Below, piece after piece: positions 9,040-17,427 of a DNA stretch of 64,000 nucleotides. Each line of letters starts with the position of its first letter. Position 1 is the first letter of the stretch. The stretch is taken from contig NZ_KV917376.1 of NCBI RefSeq assembly GCF_002019695.1, positions 4,412,974 to 4,476,973 of the forward strand, given 5' to 3'. This stretch comes from Evansella clarkii. Lineage in GTDB: Bacteria; Bacillota; Bacilli; Bacillales; Salisediminibacteriaceae. A program made the translations under genes and the position numbers. A model generated the notes under the pieces. The model was not told the DNA's origin. It saw only the letters and a program-made list of their open reading frames with translations, and ran no database searches.

Positions 9040-9340
9040 GTAAGCACCTTGGCCACGAGCGACACTCTTTATCTGCGGCGAGTAACCGCAGACCCAAGCA
9101 CTGCCTCTTCCTCTGCGAGCGTAGCTGCGCAGTGGATCTGTCGAGGCAACTCGCAGCGTTTCAAGAGGCTATGCTCGTTGGGACAGCTTACTCGACGATG
9201 CCTGACGGAAGCCGCTCTTTGGCATACTAAAAGGCCTGAATTGACCTCAATAGCTGTCTCTTCCTCTTCGAGCAGCACTTCGAGGTGTATCCGTCGAGAC
9301 AACTCCAAGCATACTCGTGATGTAAACGCTCGTCGCTGAA
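9040..9340. repeat. Dispersed repeat block between telA and the XpaC-like gene
   Basis: The block is GC-richer than its flanks. It contains two related units, about 9105-9175 and 9255-9320, each with a TCTTCCTCT string followed about 35-40 bp later by GTCGAG(A/G)CAACTC. These match, in opposite orientation, the 93-bp units near tatC (TCTCGAC ... AGAGGAAGAGACAG) and the copy at 53 kb. Open frames on both strands here run through repeats and have no ribosome site. Confidence 0.7.
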
Positions 9341-9459
9341 GCTAAACAACTATCGTGGGAAGTTATACTTTCTTATCTTATAAAAATATAGGACAGCTTT
9401 CGTAAAAATTAAACTTCTGACTTCGTAATAATTGGACTCATGTAAATGAGGTGAACGTC

Positions 9460-10398
9460 TTGAACTGGCGTGATCGCGTATGGGAACAAAAATGGCTGGA
9501 GCCATTCCTCCCCAACTACTTAAAGCCATTAAATGACAGCAAAGTTGAAACAGAAGAAACAAGAGAACTGGTCAGTGAAGCAGCGGAATTTCTGTCTGAC
9601 CTGGCTACTTTATCTGAGCTTCCAAGAGTAAATAAAACTTTCAAACGAAACATTAAAGGCTATTTGTTTAAAGTGAAAATAAAACAAAAAAAGATATACC
9701 TGGAGCTCCTTGATACAAAAAAGTCACCAGTCTCTGTAAAGAAAAGAATATATATTACTGTTTTCCGAAAGCAGTTCAAAGCAGAAAAAGGGATGGGCAA
9801 ATGTGCAGACTCTACAATATATTATACGTCCGGCACCCGTACTATCGTACGAAATGTAAGAAACCATCCATTATTCCAGCCGGTATTTTATGAACTTCAC
9901 CGGCTGGACCTTTCACTTGCAGGCAAGACACTTACCGAAATAGAGACTGAAGAACAACAAAAGGCATTAATGAAGCCGGAGCCTGAACCTGCAAAAGAAG
10001 ACGAGACGAAAATCATACTGACAAATCTGGACTCCTTAAAAAAACAGTACCAAAAGTCAGAACCAGCATTCCATAAGCAAATTAATCAGCTCCAGGAAGA
10101 TATCCTTGTCTGTATTAAGGATATTCATCTGCTGGATATTGAAGAGAAACATCATCTTAAAAGAATGGTAACTTATGATCTGCCTAACCTTCTGGAAACG
10201 TATGACTCACTGTCAGAAGACCAGAAGGAAAAAACGTTTGATGAAGTCATGTCTACCATAAATTCCATGAGGGACTTTGTTATTAAGCAGACGGAACAGC
10301 TACAGACTTCAAGAATGGACAGAATGAAGCATCTCCTCAAATTAAATGAAGTCCGTTATAATAACAATTCCGGAGACGTGAAAAAAGATGCAGAATAA
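9460..10398 (+). CDS. Uncharacterised protein with XpaC-like C-terminal helices
   Basis: About 312 residues, not firmly recognised. Residues 1-150 are basic and mixed alpha/beta. The C-terminal third is helical and contains VTYDLPNLLETYDSL followed by a helix of Glu/Met pattern, resembling the C-terminal LPTTLKLLEKY block of XpaC proteins that accompany TelA. No signal peptide or membrane segment is visible. A TTG at 9460 follows GAGGTGA at proper distance; the in-frame GTG at 9451 overlaps that site. It follows telA on the same strand after a 430-bp repeat block, suggesting a displaced telA-xpaC-type pair. Confidence 0.55.
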   Translation: MNWRDRVWEQKWLEPFLPNYLKPLNDSKVETEETRELVSEAAEFLSDLATLSELPRVNKTFKRNIKGYLFKVKIKQKKIYLELLDTKKSPVSVKKRIYITVFRKQFKAEKGMGKCADSTIYYTSGTRTIVRNVRNHPLFQPVFYELHRLDLSLAGKTLTEIETEEQQKALMKPEPEPAKEDETKIILTNLDSLKKQYQKSEPAFHKQINQLQEDILVCIKDIHLLDIEEKHHLKRMVTYDLPNLLETYDSLSEDQKEKTFDEVMSTINSMRDFVIKQTEQLQTSRMDRMKHLLKLNEVRYNNNSGDVKKDAE

Positions 10399-10482
10399 AC
10401 TTAAAGAGCCGGTACAGTAATAAAAATCCAGAAAAACAGTTGAAATAATATATATTATGTTAACAACATATAAAGACAAGAT

Positions 10483-10515
10483 GCCTGGATTTTATTATCC
10501 AGGCGTTCTGTTTGT
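10483..10515 (+). terminator. Probable terminator after the XpaC-like gene
   Basis: The hairpin GCCTGGA / TCCAGGC (10483-10489 with 10498-10504) is followed by the T-rich GTTCTGTTTGTTTG. Confidence 0.6.
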
Positions 10516-10802
10516 TTGTGTTGGGTTATTCAACTAAACTACTCGTTTTATAATGTATGGGCTTTTGGCGGTGTGGATTCTCGTTCCGCTCACAATAACT
10601 GGGCACGTATCGCAACACGTACGGATCCTATTTGTTAAATTTCTTATCTTAAGAAGATTTTAGGATTCTGGGGTTAAAAAGGGGCTTTATGACGGTGAAG
10701 CGGCTCCTCATTCCGTTAATGGGCTAAAAATTGGTGATTTTAGTGGTTTGGCCAATTCAAATAACGATTAATAACATATCCAGTAATTAATAATATAAGA
10801 AA
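10516..10802. repeat. Non-coding gap with two diverged repeat copies
   Basis: No gene is supported here. Two related segments of about 45 bp (10559-10603 and 10682-10725) share the pattern GGGCTTT..G.CGGTG ... CTC.TTCCG ... GGGC. The rest is AT-rich. They may be remnants of an old insertion. Confidence 0.4.
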
Positions 10803-10840
10803 AAATAACAGACCATCCCCTAAGATTTGGTCTGTTATTT
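10803..10840 (-). terminator. Terminator of the sigI-rsgI operon
   Basis: A 13-bp perfect stem, AAATAACAGACCA / TGGTCTGTTATTT (10803-10815 with 10828-10840). On the minus strand its 3' arm runs into a T-tract (TTATTTTTTCTTAT). Confidence 0.8.
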
Positions 10841-10914
10841 AAAATGCTCTTTCATATATTTCTTCATGGAAAGGGAACCATTTTGCACAGAAGGGCTATC
10901 CCTTTTTTCTATGT

Positions 10915-12312
10915 TTACTTATTTCCTTTTCCGGGATTACCACCTGATCCAGATGGATTTCCTCCAGAACCGGAATGAGGGGGAGCTCCCTTCCCCTGAC
11001 CGTTTCCAGTGTTTCCTTTGCTGTCACCCGGCGCACTATTCCCCTTATTTCCACTGTTCCCTTTATTCCCGTTGTTTCCGTTGTTTCCTTTTTTATCTGA
11101 ATTACCGCTGCTATTCCCTTTACTTTTCTGTTCACTGTTCGTGTTGCCCTGGCCCTGGCTGTTATTGTTATTGTTATTGTTATTGTTATTACTATTACCC
11201 TTAGTTTCCGGCTTATTCCCATTTTTACTTCCCTGATTCTGGCTGCTGTTTTTTTCTTTTAACTGGGATGGGTGGTTCTCCGGTTTTTTGCTTTTCTCGG
11301 CTGAACTGTTTTTGTTTTGCGAAGGATGTTTATCAGACTTGCCAGCTGGACTGCTGTTTTTTTCTTCACTATTGTTTTCTTCGCTCTTTTCCTCCTGATC
11401 AGCTTCATTATGATCTTGTTGTGCATTATTTTCTTCTGACTCTTTTTGTTCAGGAACCTGGAACGAAATTACTTTAGTATCATTTATCAGTTCATCTAAA
11501 TTAATAGTTTCAGCTCGTTTTTCTTTCTGGGCAATGGAGTGGTTTGTCCGACTGACTTTCACGTTTTCGGGAGAAAGAAGAGCAGTGACTTCTTTTCCCG
11601 TATCTCCCTGAATATTGTTAATAGTTTCGTTTTTAACCTCATTAATCTCAATGGTGTGCCCCTCGTTTACTGCATCGTTAAAAAGGAGAAATTTTACAGG
11701 AGATAAGGATACTTCTCTGGCCTCTCTCATGATATGCTCTTCGAGGCTTAATGTTATGAAATTAACAGTAAACTCATCCTGTATTGATTCTATCCAGTCT
11801 TCGTAACTTTCCCCCCAAGTCATTTCATCAAAAAGATTCAGGGGGGAAGAAATATAAATATCCCTTGGTTCAGCCATTATTTCCGACCCAAGCCCCTGCT
11901 CGATAGCAGCTTCCACAGCCGAATATAACGGCCTGCCGTCTAACTGGCCATCGAGTTCATCGAGCAAATCCCTGCCTTTTTCGTTATACCCGTAAACAGA
12001 AATAACTTCAAACTCCTCATCTACGGAGAATTCAATGCTTGGGTTCATATCAAGAGCAACAACACCATGGACTTTTTCAGGAGAAAAAAAAGTAAATCCC
12101 GGATACACGAGCAGAATAATAAGCCCTGCTGTCAGTGGAAGGCTGTATGCTTTATTCTTATATATAGGATACTGAAAAAAAGAAGCGGGCATATAAACAA
12201 CTTCTTCTCCTACTTCAGCTTTTCTGTTTAATCTGGCTCTGACAAATTCTCCTTTCCCGGTCATAACAATCATATACCGTTTATTCTTTTCCATGACTAC
12301 CCCTTTTTTCAT
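10915..12312 (-). CDS. rsgI: Anti-sigma factor RsgI with Asn/Gly-rich tail
   Basis: This 465-residue membrane protein has the RsgI layout. A cytoplasmic N-terminal domain (about 1-55) binds SigI, one membrane helix follows (about 60-80), and then an extracellular RsgI domain begins VHGVVALDMNPSIEFSVDEE. The last ~190 residues are low complexity (Glu/Asn/Ser/Lys, then poly-Asn and Gly-Asn-Lys repeats). The ATG at 12312 overlaps the sigI stop as ATGA and has GAAGGAG upstream. It probably anchors SigI and releases it on an envelope signal. The tail differs from the carbohydrate-binding RsgI ectodomains of clostridia. Confidence 0.9.
   Translation of the reverse strand: MKKGVVMEKNKRYMIVMTGKGEFVRARLNRKAEVGEEVVYMPASFFQYPIYKNKAYSLPLTAGLIILLVYPGFTFFSPEKVHGVVALDMNPSIEFSVDEEFEVISVYGYNEKGRDLLDELDGQLDGRPLYSAVEAAIEQGLGSEIMAEPRDIYISSPLNLFDEMTWGESYEDWIESIQDEFTVNFITLSLEEHIMREAREVSLSPVKFLLFNDAVNEGHTIEINEVKNETINNIQGDTGKEVTALLSPENVKVSRTNHSIAQKEKRAETINLDELINDTKVISFQVPEQKESEENNAQQDHNEADQEEKSEENNSEEKNSSPAGKSDKHPSQNKNSSAEKSKKPENHPSQLKEKNSSQNQGSKNGNKPETKGNSNNNNNNNNNNSQGQGNTNSEQKSKGNSSGNSDKKGNNGNNGNKGNSGNKGNSAPGDSKGNTGNGQGKGAPPHSGSGGNPSGSGGNPGKGNK
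11158..11193. repeat. Hexanucleotide microsatellite in rsgI
   Basis: A run of GTTATT units inside rsgI encodes a stretch of about ten Asn on the minus strand. Each unit is six bases, so unit gain or loss would change the tail by two residues without a frameshift. Confidence 0.8.
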
Positions 12313-13052
12313 GAAACCCACTCCTTCAAATAATCCTGTAAGTAACGATAATCCTCCAAGAGCACGAGACATAATGTTATTATGTATTTTCTGTTTCTCT
12401 CTATTGTTTTACGGCTCATTGAAATACTCTTAGTCAGTTCTTTCATTGGAAGACGCTGTTTTTCCAATAAAAACTCTTTAAACTTTTCATTACTTACAAC
12501 CACCTGAGCTATCTCCAGCATATTTTCTCTGGCATCCTGGTGTTTTGGCGACTGTGCAGCCACTTCAGACAGGCTGATACCGAATTCTCCGAGCTTTTCC
12601 TGGAGATGTAAAATTTCTTCCCGTCGATGTTCTGTTTCTATTATCTCTTTATATTCCTTAAACGACGCCTGGACCTCCGCAAGATTTTCCATATTCTCTT
12701 TATCTTCTTCTGTAAAATCTATGGAAAGGGTTACACGCCTTCTCTGTTCCTGCCTTATGTAGTCAATGACTCTGCGTCTTATTACTAAACTTGCAAAAGA
12801 TAAAAAAGAACTGCCTTTATTAGAAGAATACTGTTTTATCGCTTCATTAAAAGCCATTAATGCAACGCTGAACTCCTCATCTTCACTTGTTCGTATATAC
12901 CTTTTACAAACCTTGGCAGTAGTTTTGCGAATAAACGGGATGTATTGTTCAATAAACAAATTCTCCTGTTCTGAATCACCTTCCTGGATTGCTGCGACTG
13001 TCTGCTCTATTGTATCTGTTTCTTTCTCTTTATACATTAGGCGCTTCAGCAC
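12309..13052 (-). CDS. sigI: RNA polymerase sigma factor SigI
   Basis: The 247-residue protein has a sigma region 2 (residues ~25-110, with EEFSVALMAFNEAIKQY and SSFLSFASLVIRRRVIDYIR) and a C-terminal helix-turn-helix region ending in MSRKTIERNRKYIITLCLVLLEDY, both characteristic of SigI. SigI answers heat and envelope stress in Bacillus. The GTG at 13052 sits six bases after GAGAGGTG; an earlier GTG overlaps that site. A C-rich/CGAA promoter-like pair lies just upstream. sigI and rsgI overlap by four bases, the usual sigma/anti-sigma arrangement. Confidence 0.92.
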   Translation of the reverse strand: MLKRLMYKEKETDTIEQTVAAIQEGDSEQENLFIEQYIPFIRKTTAKVCKRYIRTSEDEEFSVALMAFNEAIKQYSSNKGSSFLSFASLVIRRRVIDYIRQEQRRRVTLSIDFTEEDKENMENLAEVQASFKEYKEIIETEHRREEILHLQEKLGEFGISLSEVAAQSPKHQDARENMLEIAQVVVSNEKFKEFLLEKQRLPMKELTKSISMSRKTIERNRKYIITLCLVLLEDYRYLQDYLKEWVS

Positions 13053-13083
13053 AAAAAACACCTCTCAGTTTCAATTATATTTA

Positions 13084-13112
13084 TTCGATTTCTTCTTTTA
13101 ATTTTAGGGGGG
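13084..13112 (-). promoter_or_regulatory. Candidate SigI-type autoregulatory promoter
   Basis: On the minus strand CCCCCC (13112-13107) is followed 19 bp later by CGAA (13087-13084), about 30 bp before the sigI start. SigI promoters are described with a C-rich -35 (ACCCCC) and a CGAA-like -10. The spacing here was read by eye and is not verified against a consensus. Confidence 0.45.
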
Positions 13113-13259
13113 CATTTTAACATATTAACTTTATTTGCTAAAAACAGCAGGGGACTATAGTACTATAATTTGTTTACGTTTGTGTGTTAGAAGGTTTACA
13201 AAGATGTAACGATTAACTACAATGAAGAAAATATACTACTGGAAAAGGAGATGTAAAAA

Positions 13260-14210
13260 ATGATTGCAGATGTTTTCCCTGTGGATGAAAGAACTTTCTG
13301 CGTTGATGGTTTCGATATGGGGACGGCCAAAAGAACTGGGTCTTATGTCCTGGATGAAAGACCACATGGTGTTGCTTTAATAGAAACAGGCCCGAGTATC
13401 TCAATTCCTTATATAAAACATGCTTTGAAATCGAAGGGGATCACTCCTGATGAAATAAAATACATTATTGTAACACATATTCATCTGGATCATGCTGGCG
13501 GAGCTGGATTATTACTTAAAGAGTGCCCGAAAGCGAAAGTAATTGTACATCCTGCCGGCAAGCGGCATCTCGAAAATCCTGAACGGCTTATACAAGGGGC
13601 AAAAGCAATCTATGGTGCTCAATTTAACGACTTTTTTGAACCTGTGCTTCCTGTACCAGGACCAGCGCTTATGGAAATGAAAAACAAAAGCACCCTGACC
13701 TTAAGTCCCGGCAGAAAACTTACCTTCTACCATACCCCTGGACATGCCAGACATCATTTCAGCATTATGGACTCACGGACGAACACTTTCTTTACAGGGG
13801 ATACTTTAGGTATCAGGTACCCTCAGCTGGAAGAAAGTGGTGTTCAATTATTTCTTCCTTCTACCTCTCCAAATCAATTCGATCCTGATGCTATGTTAAA
13901 TTCTGTTTCTCTGGCAGAAAACCTCCAGCCAGACAGGATTGCATTCGGCCATTTTTTTATAAGCGAGGAACCGGCGAAAGTATACAGAGATATAAATAAA
14001 TGGCTCCCTGTATTTATAGAAAAGGGAAAATACGTACTGAAAAAAAATCAAGACTGGAATGCTTTAAAAGAAATTCTTCTTGTAGAAGTAAAAAGAGAGC
14101 TGGACGAATTCGGTATTCCTGAAGACGATCCTGTTTATGAAGTGATTCAGCTTGACTTAACTGTCAGTTCTCTGGGTATAGTTGACTATTTAACAAAACA
14201 AAAAGTCTAA
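13260..14210 (+). CDS. MBL-fold metallohydrolase
   Basis: This 316-residue cytoplasmic protein has the metallo-beta-lactamase metal site H73-I-H75-L-D77-H78 followed by AGG. Further ligands are likely in HTPGHARHH, TGDTLGI and FGHF. It is a complete, probably active, two-metal hydrolase of the glyoxalase II/lactonase superfamily; the substrate cannot be inferred. AAAGGAGATG precedes the ATG. It is divergent from sigI and has no obvious operon partner. Confidence 0.85.
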   Translation: MIADVFPVDERTFCVDGFDMGTAKRTGSYVLDERPHGVALIETGPSISIPYIKHALKSKGITPDEIKYIIVTHIHLDHAGGAGLLLKECPKAKVIVHPAGKRHLENPERLIQGAKAIYGAQFNDFFEPVLPVPGPALMEMKNKSTLTLSPGRKLTFYHTPGHARHHFSIMDSRTNTFFTGDTLGIRYPQLEESGVQLFLPSTSPNQFDPDAMLNSVSLAENLQPDRIAFGHFFISEEPAKVYRDINKWLPVFIEKGKYVLKKNQDWNALKEILLVEVKRELDEFGIPEDDPVYEVIQLDLTVSSLGIVDYLTKQKV

Positions 14211-14274
14211 TTTAAACCTTCACCTTCTTCAAGGATTATTCATAGTTGTATGGTTTTGCCTGCATGAAATATAT

Positions 14275-14363
14275 TATAATAGGAGGAGAAAATTCAATAC
14301 TTGTAAACAAACTGTTCTGAAAAGCCAGGCTGTAAAGTCCGTTTACAAAACAGCCTGAACGGA
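14275..14363 (+). promoter_or_regulatory. Promoter and structured leader of the DUF2777 gene
   Basis: A TATAAT at 14275-14280 is followed by three mutually competing pairings: TTGTAAAC with GTTTACAA (14301-14308/14341-14348), CAGGCTGT with ACAGCCTG (14326-14333/14350-14357) and TCCGTT with AACGGA (14338-14343/14358-14363). No T-tract follows. A switching leader is possible but unproven. Confidence 0.3.
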
Positions 14364-14420
14364 TGTATGATTTAGTATATAAACAGAACACTTACAAACA
14401 CATCAAAGTGGGGAAATATT

Positions 14421-15383
14421 ATGGACCGTAAAACAGCATTTAAATATAAAGGTAAAGAAGTAATCCTGGACGAAGGGAATAAAGGCAGCTATGTTGCCGT
14501 TCTGGAAAATATCCTTGCTGATCCAGGCAAGCCATGGCGGGCAATTCTCAGAATTACGGGAGTGTATGACTATCCTGATTTCAGTGAAGAACTTGAGCTG
14601 GCACCCCCGCATTTAAAAGCGAATGACAGGATCGAATGTCCCGGACAGCGAATAAAAGTGCTGAAACATAACTTCATATACGGATATGACGAGTCTGTTA
14701 CGAAAGCTCTTAAAGTAAAATGGGATAAGATTCAGGAGCTGAATGAGAATACAGAAATTATGCTTTCGACTATTCAGCAGGAATTAAGACGGCTTCATGC
14801 TGAACATCTGCTCTTTGAAGAAAGTTATGTGTATTACGAACTCGTGGAAAAGTCAGGCAGCAGCTATATTGTAGATAAAGATAAAGGTGAGATACTGGCC
14901 TTAGATGGTTGTCCATTTGAATTTGAAGTGAGGTCAGGTGACGAGTGGGTCCCCGCCCTGCATCTGGATGGCACATTATTTGAATTTGCCGACGGACAGC
15001 AGATCCGCCTTAAGTATGGCAGCTTAATCAGACTTAATAAATCACAGTTTGATCCATACAAAATTTTAATTAACGAGCTGGAACATCCTTCGTTAATAGC
15101 CCTCGAAAGAGGACTTCAGCAACTGGGAATTGGTCATGAGCACTCGGTATACTGTCATAACTCCCTCCTGCTTCAGATGATGGATTCCTTTACTCGTGAC
15201 ACATTTTCCGGCGTAAACTTTCTTTCCTACGCAAGTGAGAAAAAGCAATTCGTTGTGCAGCATCATTACGAACGAACGTACAGAAAAAATGACGATGATC
15301 ATACTTATGACAGATTTGAATTTACTTCCGATAGTGGGGAACGCATACTTACCACGTATACAACCCAGTTTTCTGGAGAATAA
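14421..15383 (+). CDS. DUF2777-like protein
   Basis: A 320-residue soluble protein of unknown function. The C-terminal part has YCHNSLLLQ, GVNFL, VVQHHYER and DRFEFTSDSGER, which fit the conserved C-terminal block of the Bacillus DUF2777 family. The conserved Cys/His residues (CHN, QHH) hint at metal or nucleic-acid contact but prove nothing. The N-terminal 150 residues are beta-rich and much less familiar. It is convergent with ydbT and separated from it by only 14 bp. Confidence 0.6.
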   Translation: MDRKTAFKYKGKEVILDEGNKGSYVAVLENILADPGKPWRAILRITGVYDYPDFSEELELAPPHLKANDRIECPGQRIKVLKHNFIYGYDESVTKALKVKWDKIQELNENTEIMLSTIQQELRRLHAEHLLFEESYVYYELVEKSGSSYIVDKDKGEILALDGCPFEFEVRSGDEWVPALHLDGTLFEFADGQQIRLKYGSLIRLNKSQFDPYKILINELEHPSLIALERGLQQLGIGHEHSVYCHNSLLLQMMDSFTRDTFSGVNFLSYASEKKQFVVQHHYERTYRKNDDDHTYDRFEFTSDSGERILTTYTTQFSGE

Positions 15384-15397
15384 AAAAGAGCGGAGGA

Positions 15398-16945
15398 TTA
15401 TTCCTTCCGCTCTTCTTCTGTTTCTTCATAGGAATACCATTGAAACTGATCGTCTCTCTGTTCTTTGCCTATATGCTTCAGGGAAAACGTTTTTCCTACA
15501 ATGCTCGTTATAATTGACACATGGATAGTGAATAAATCATCAAACTTCTGCAGAACATTTTGTGTGGAAGTCATTGCCTGAATTCTTTTTCTCGGCACGA
15601 TTACTTCTGAACGGGCAACAGACCTTGATCTGATCCATACCATACCTGAGCCGTTTCCGATCCCCGCGTCAATATACTGCCAGTAGCCATAAACCGCCGC
15701 AACCATCGGCAGTATGAGAGAGAGCCAGCCAAAGGGGGCAAAATAAGTAATAATGGCGGCTGCAGCCAGAGCAGGCATCAGCAGTCTCAGCATATATCTT
15801 CTTAAGCTTTCTTTAGGCAGTGCGCTGTATTCGCGCTTCACTGCATATTCAGGAAGAATATCAATGAGAAGACTGTCTACTTCTTTCATTTTACAAAGGG
15901 GAATGAGAATGGTTGATAGATCCTCATCCTTCCTGCCCCCTCCTTTACTTTCCACATAGACAGCTGTGTAGCCAAATGGCTGCCTCAGTAAGTTCTGAAC
16001 GAGCCGTACTGCAGTAATTTTATTTGCCGAAAGTGTGAGCTGCCTCTGTTCGAGGACGCCTCTTGAAATATGAATTTCATCGTCTTTTTTACGAATAGTG
16101 AAGTATCCATACTTCAGGACAGTTCTGATAATAGTAATCAGCCAGCCAATAAGGAGTATCACTACGATCCAGAATCCAATCAGCATTACTCCTGAATGAA
16201 TAATCCAGCCAATCATTCTCTCATATAAAAATGGAGGTATAAACTGCTGTACCTGAGAAACAATGGCTGCAACAAAGGTTGCCGCTATACCTATTCCGCT
16301 GGATGTTAAAGCTGCAGCAATTAAACGCTGAGGCGACAGCTTCCATTTATACGTCCCCTCTTCCTCTGCCTCTTCAGGTTCAAGTATCTCGTCATCCATT
16401 ACTGCAGATGTTTCATAAGCTAAGCCAGTTTCTGTTTCCTCTGTGAATACATCGGAAGCTTCATATGCTTCAGCTTCCTCGGGTTCAGAGACAGAGGCAC
16501 TTTCTTTAAGAAGCAGTTCACGTTTAATGGCAGCTGCTTCTTCTTTTCTCAGGGCAATTAACCTGAATTCAGGTTCACCACCGCCTCCTGCGGTCTCAAT
16601 CCTCAGCTCTACAAGCTCAAATAACCGCTGAAGGATGTTTGCATTAATATCGATGCTTTGTACCCGTTCTTTTCTGATATATCTTTTTTTACGGAAGATA
16701 AGACCTTGTCTTACCTGCAGTTCATCCTCCTGGAGCTGGTAACGGAAAGTCCACCACTTAATTATCCCGCTTACGAGTGAAACAAATAAAATCCCCGCAA
16801 ATAAAATGGTATAAAATAAGGTCCCTCCAGCCTGGGAAGACTGGCCAAAAATAAGTACAGCAATCATAGTAATAAAAACTTCTTTCAGATTACTGAGGAA
16901 ACCGATAAATATCGCTGCTGAATGCTGCCGCCTCCATTTATTCAT
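15398..16945 (-). CDS. ydbT: YdbT-type membrane protein with bacterial PH domains
   Basis: This 515-residue membrane protein has pairs of hydrophobic segments alternating with bPH2 (YdbS/YdbT-like) domains. An example is IRKKRYIRKERVQSIDINANILQR-type sequence near residue 85, repeated in variant form twice more (TLSANKITAVRLVQNLLRQP; IVPRKRIQAMTSTQNVLQK). An acidic linker of ~50 residues separates the first two. Function is unknown; in B. subtilis ydbS-ydbT has been tied to resistance to antimicrobial peptides made by relatives. The start overlaps the ydbS stop, so the two are translationally coupled. Confidence 0.85.
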   Translation of the reverse strand: MNKWRRQHSAAIFIGFLSNLKEVFITMIAVLIFGQSSQAGGTLFYTILFAGILFVSLVSGIIKWWTFRYQLQEDELQVRQGLIFRKKRYIRKERVQSIDINANILQRLFELVELRIETAGGGGEPEFRLIALRKEEAAAIKRELLLKESASVSEPEEAEAYEASDVFTEETETGLAYETSAVMDDEILEPEEAEEEGTYKWKLSPQRLIAAALTSSGIGIAATFVAAIVSQVQQFIPPFLYERMIGWIIHSGVMLIGFWIVVILLIGWLITIIRTVLKYGYFTIRKKDDEIHISRGVLEQRQLTLSANKITAVRLVQNLLRQPFGYTAVYVESKGGGRKDEDLSTILIPLCKMKEVDSLLIDILPEYAVKREYSALPKESLRRYMLRLLMPALAAAAIITYFAPFGWLSLILPMVAAVYGYWQYIDAGIGNGSGMVWIRSRSVARSEVIVPRKRIQAMTSTQNVLQKFDDLFTIHVSIITSIVGKTFSLKHIGKEQRDDQFQWYSYEETEEERKE

Positions 16946-17417
16946 CAGGATCAGCTTCCCTTGCCAGTTCTGCAATATGATCCCTCAGGATATTAGCTTT
17001 TTCCTCATCGAGCCCTGGAATTTCATGAGTGGTAGCAGCAGTTGAGATCGTTACCGCAGACAGCTGATAATGTCTGAGCAGGGGTCCTTGAGCTGTATCT
17101 ACATGCTGAACTCTGATCATTGGAATAATTACTCTTCTTATTACAAATACACCATACATAAGCTCAACTTCATTATCGTAAATCTTATAACGCCATCTTT
17201 TCCATTGCATTTTCGGGATGATAAGTATTTTAAAAATTCCCGCCAGAATAACTAAACCGGCAAGCACGTATAAAGGCCATTCCGGGATTGGAAAATAGCG
17301 CGTCGCCACCCAGTAACCCACTGGAACAAGAAGCAGAAACAACCACTCTGCAGCAGCGACGATTGTCCATACCTTTAATACTTTTTGATCTAGCGCCTGA
17401 TCTGGTTTCTCCCTCAT
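16938..17417 (-). CDS. ydbS: YdbS-type bacterial PH domain membrane protein
   Basis: The 159-residue protein has two adjacent membrane helices (about 20-65) followed by a bPH2 domain with VIRRVIIPMIRVQHVDTAQGPLLRHY, the family signature also seen in YdbT. The start at 17417 follows GGGAG at six bases, and the length then matches B. subtilis YdbS exactly. It is the middle gene of a three-gene operon that ends with ydbT. Confidence 0.87.
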   Translation of the reverse strand: MREKPDQALDQKVLKVWTIVAAAEWLFLLLVPVGYWVATRYFPIPEWPLYVLAGLVILAGIFKILIIPKMQWKRWRYKIYDNEVELMYGVFVIRRVIIPMIRVQHVDTAQGPLLRHYQLSAVTISTAATTHEIPGLDEEKANILRDHIAELAREADPDE

Positions 17418-17427
17418 ACTTGTCTCC

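Noticed and set aside
9049-9339. Open frames of 79-96 codons on both strands
   Set aside because: They lie wholly within the repeat block, have no ribosome site and give Ser/Arg-rich sequence without family resemblance.
10827-11236. Plus-strand frames opposite the rsgI tail
   Set aside because: They are mirror images of the GTTATT microsatellite and Asn/Gly repeats; Leu/Pro/Tyr runs with no start signal.
14301-14363. H-type pseudoknot upstream of the DUF2777 gene
   Set aside because: The pairings interleave, but the loop lengths (4 nt to cross 14 bp) make the fold sterically impossible; they can only be alternatives.
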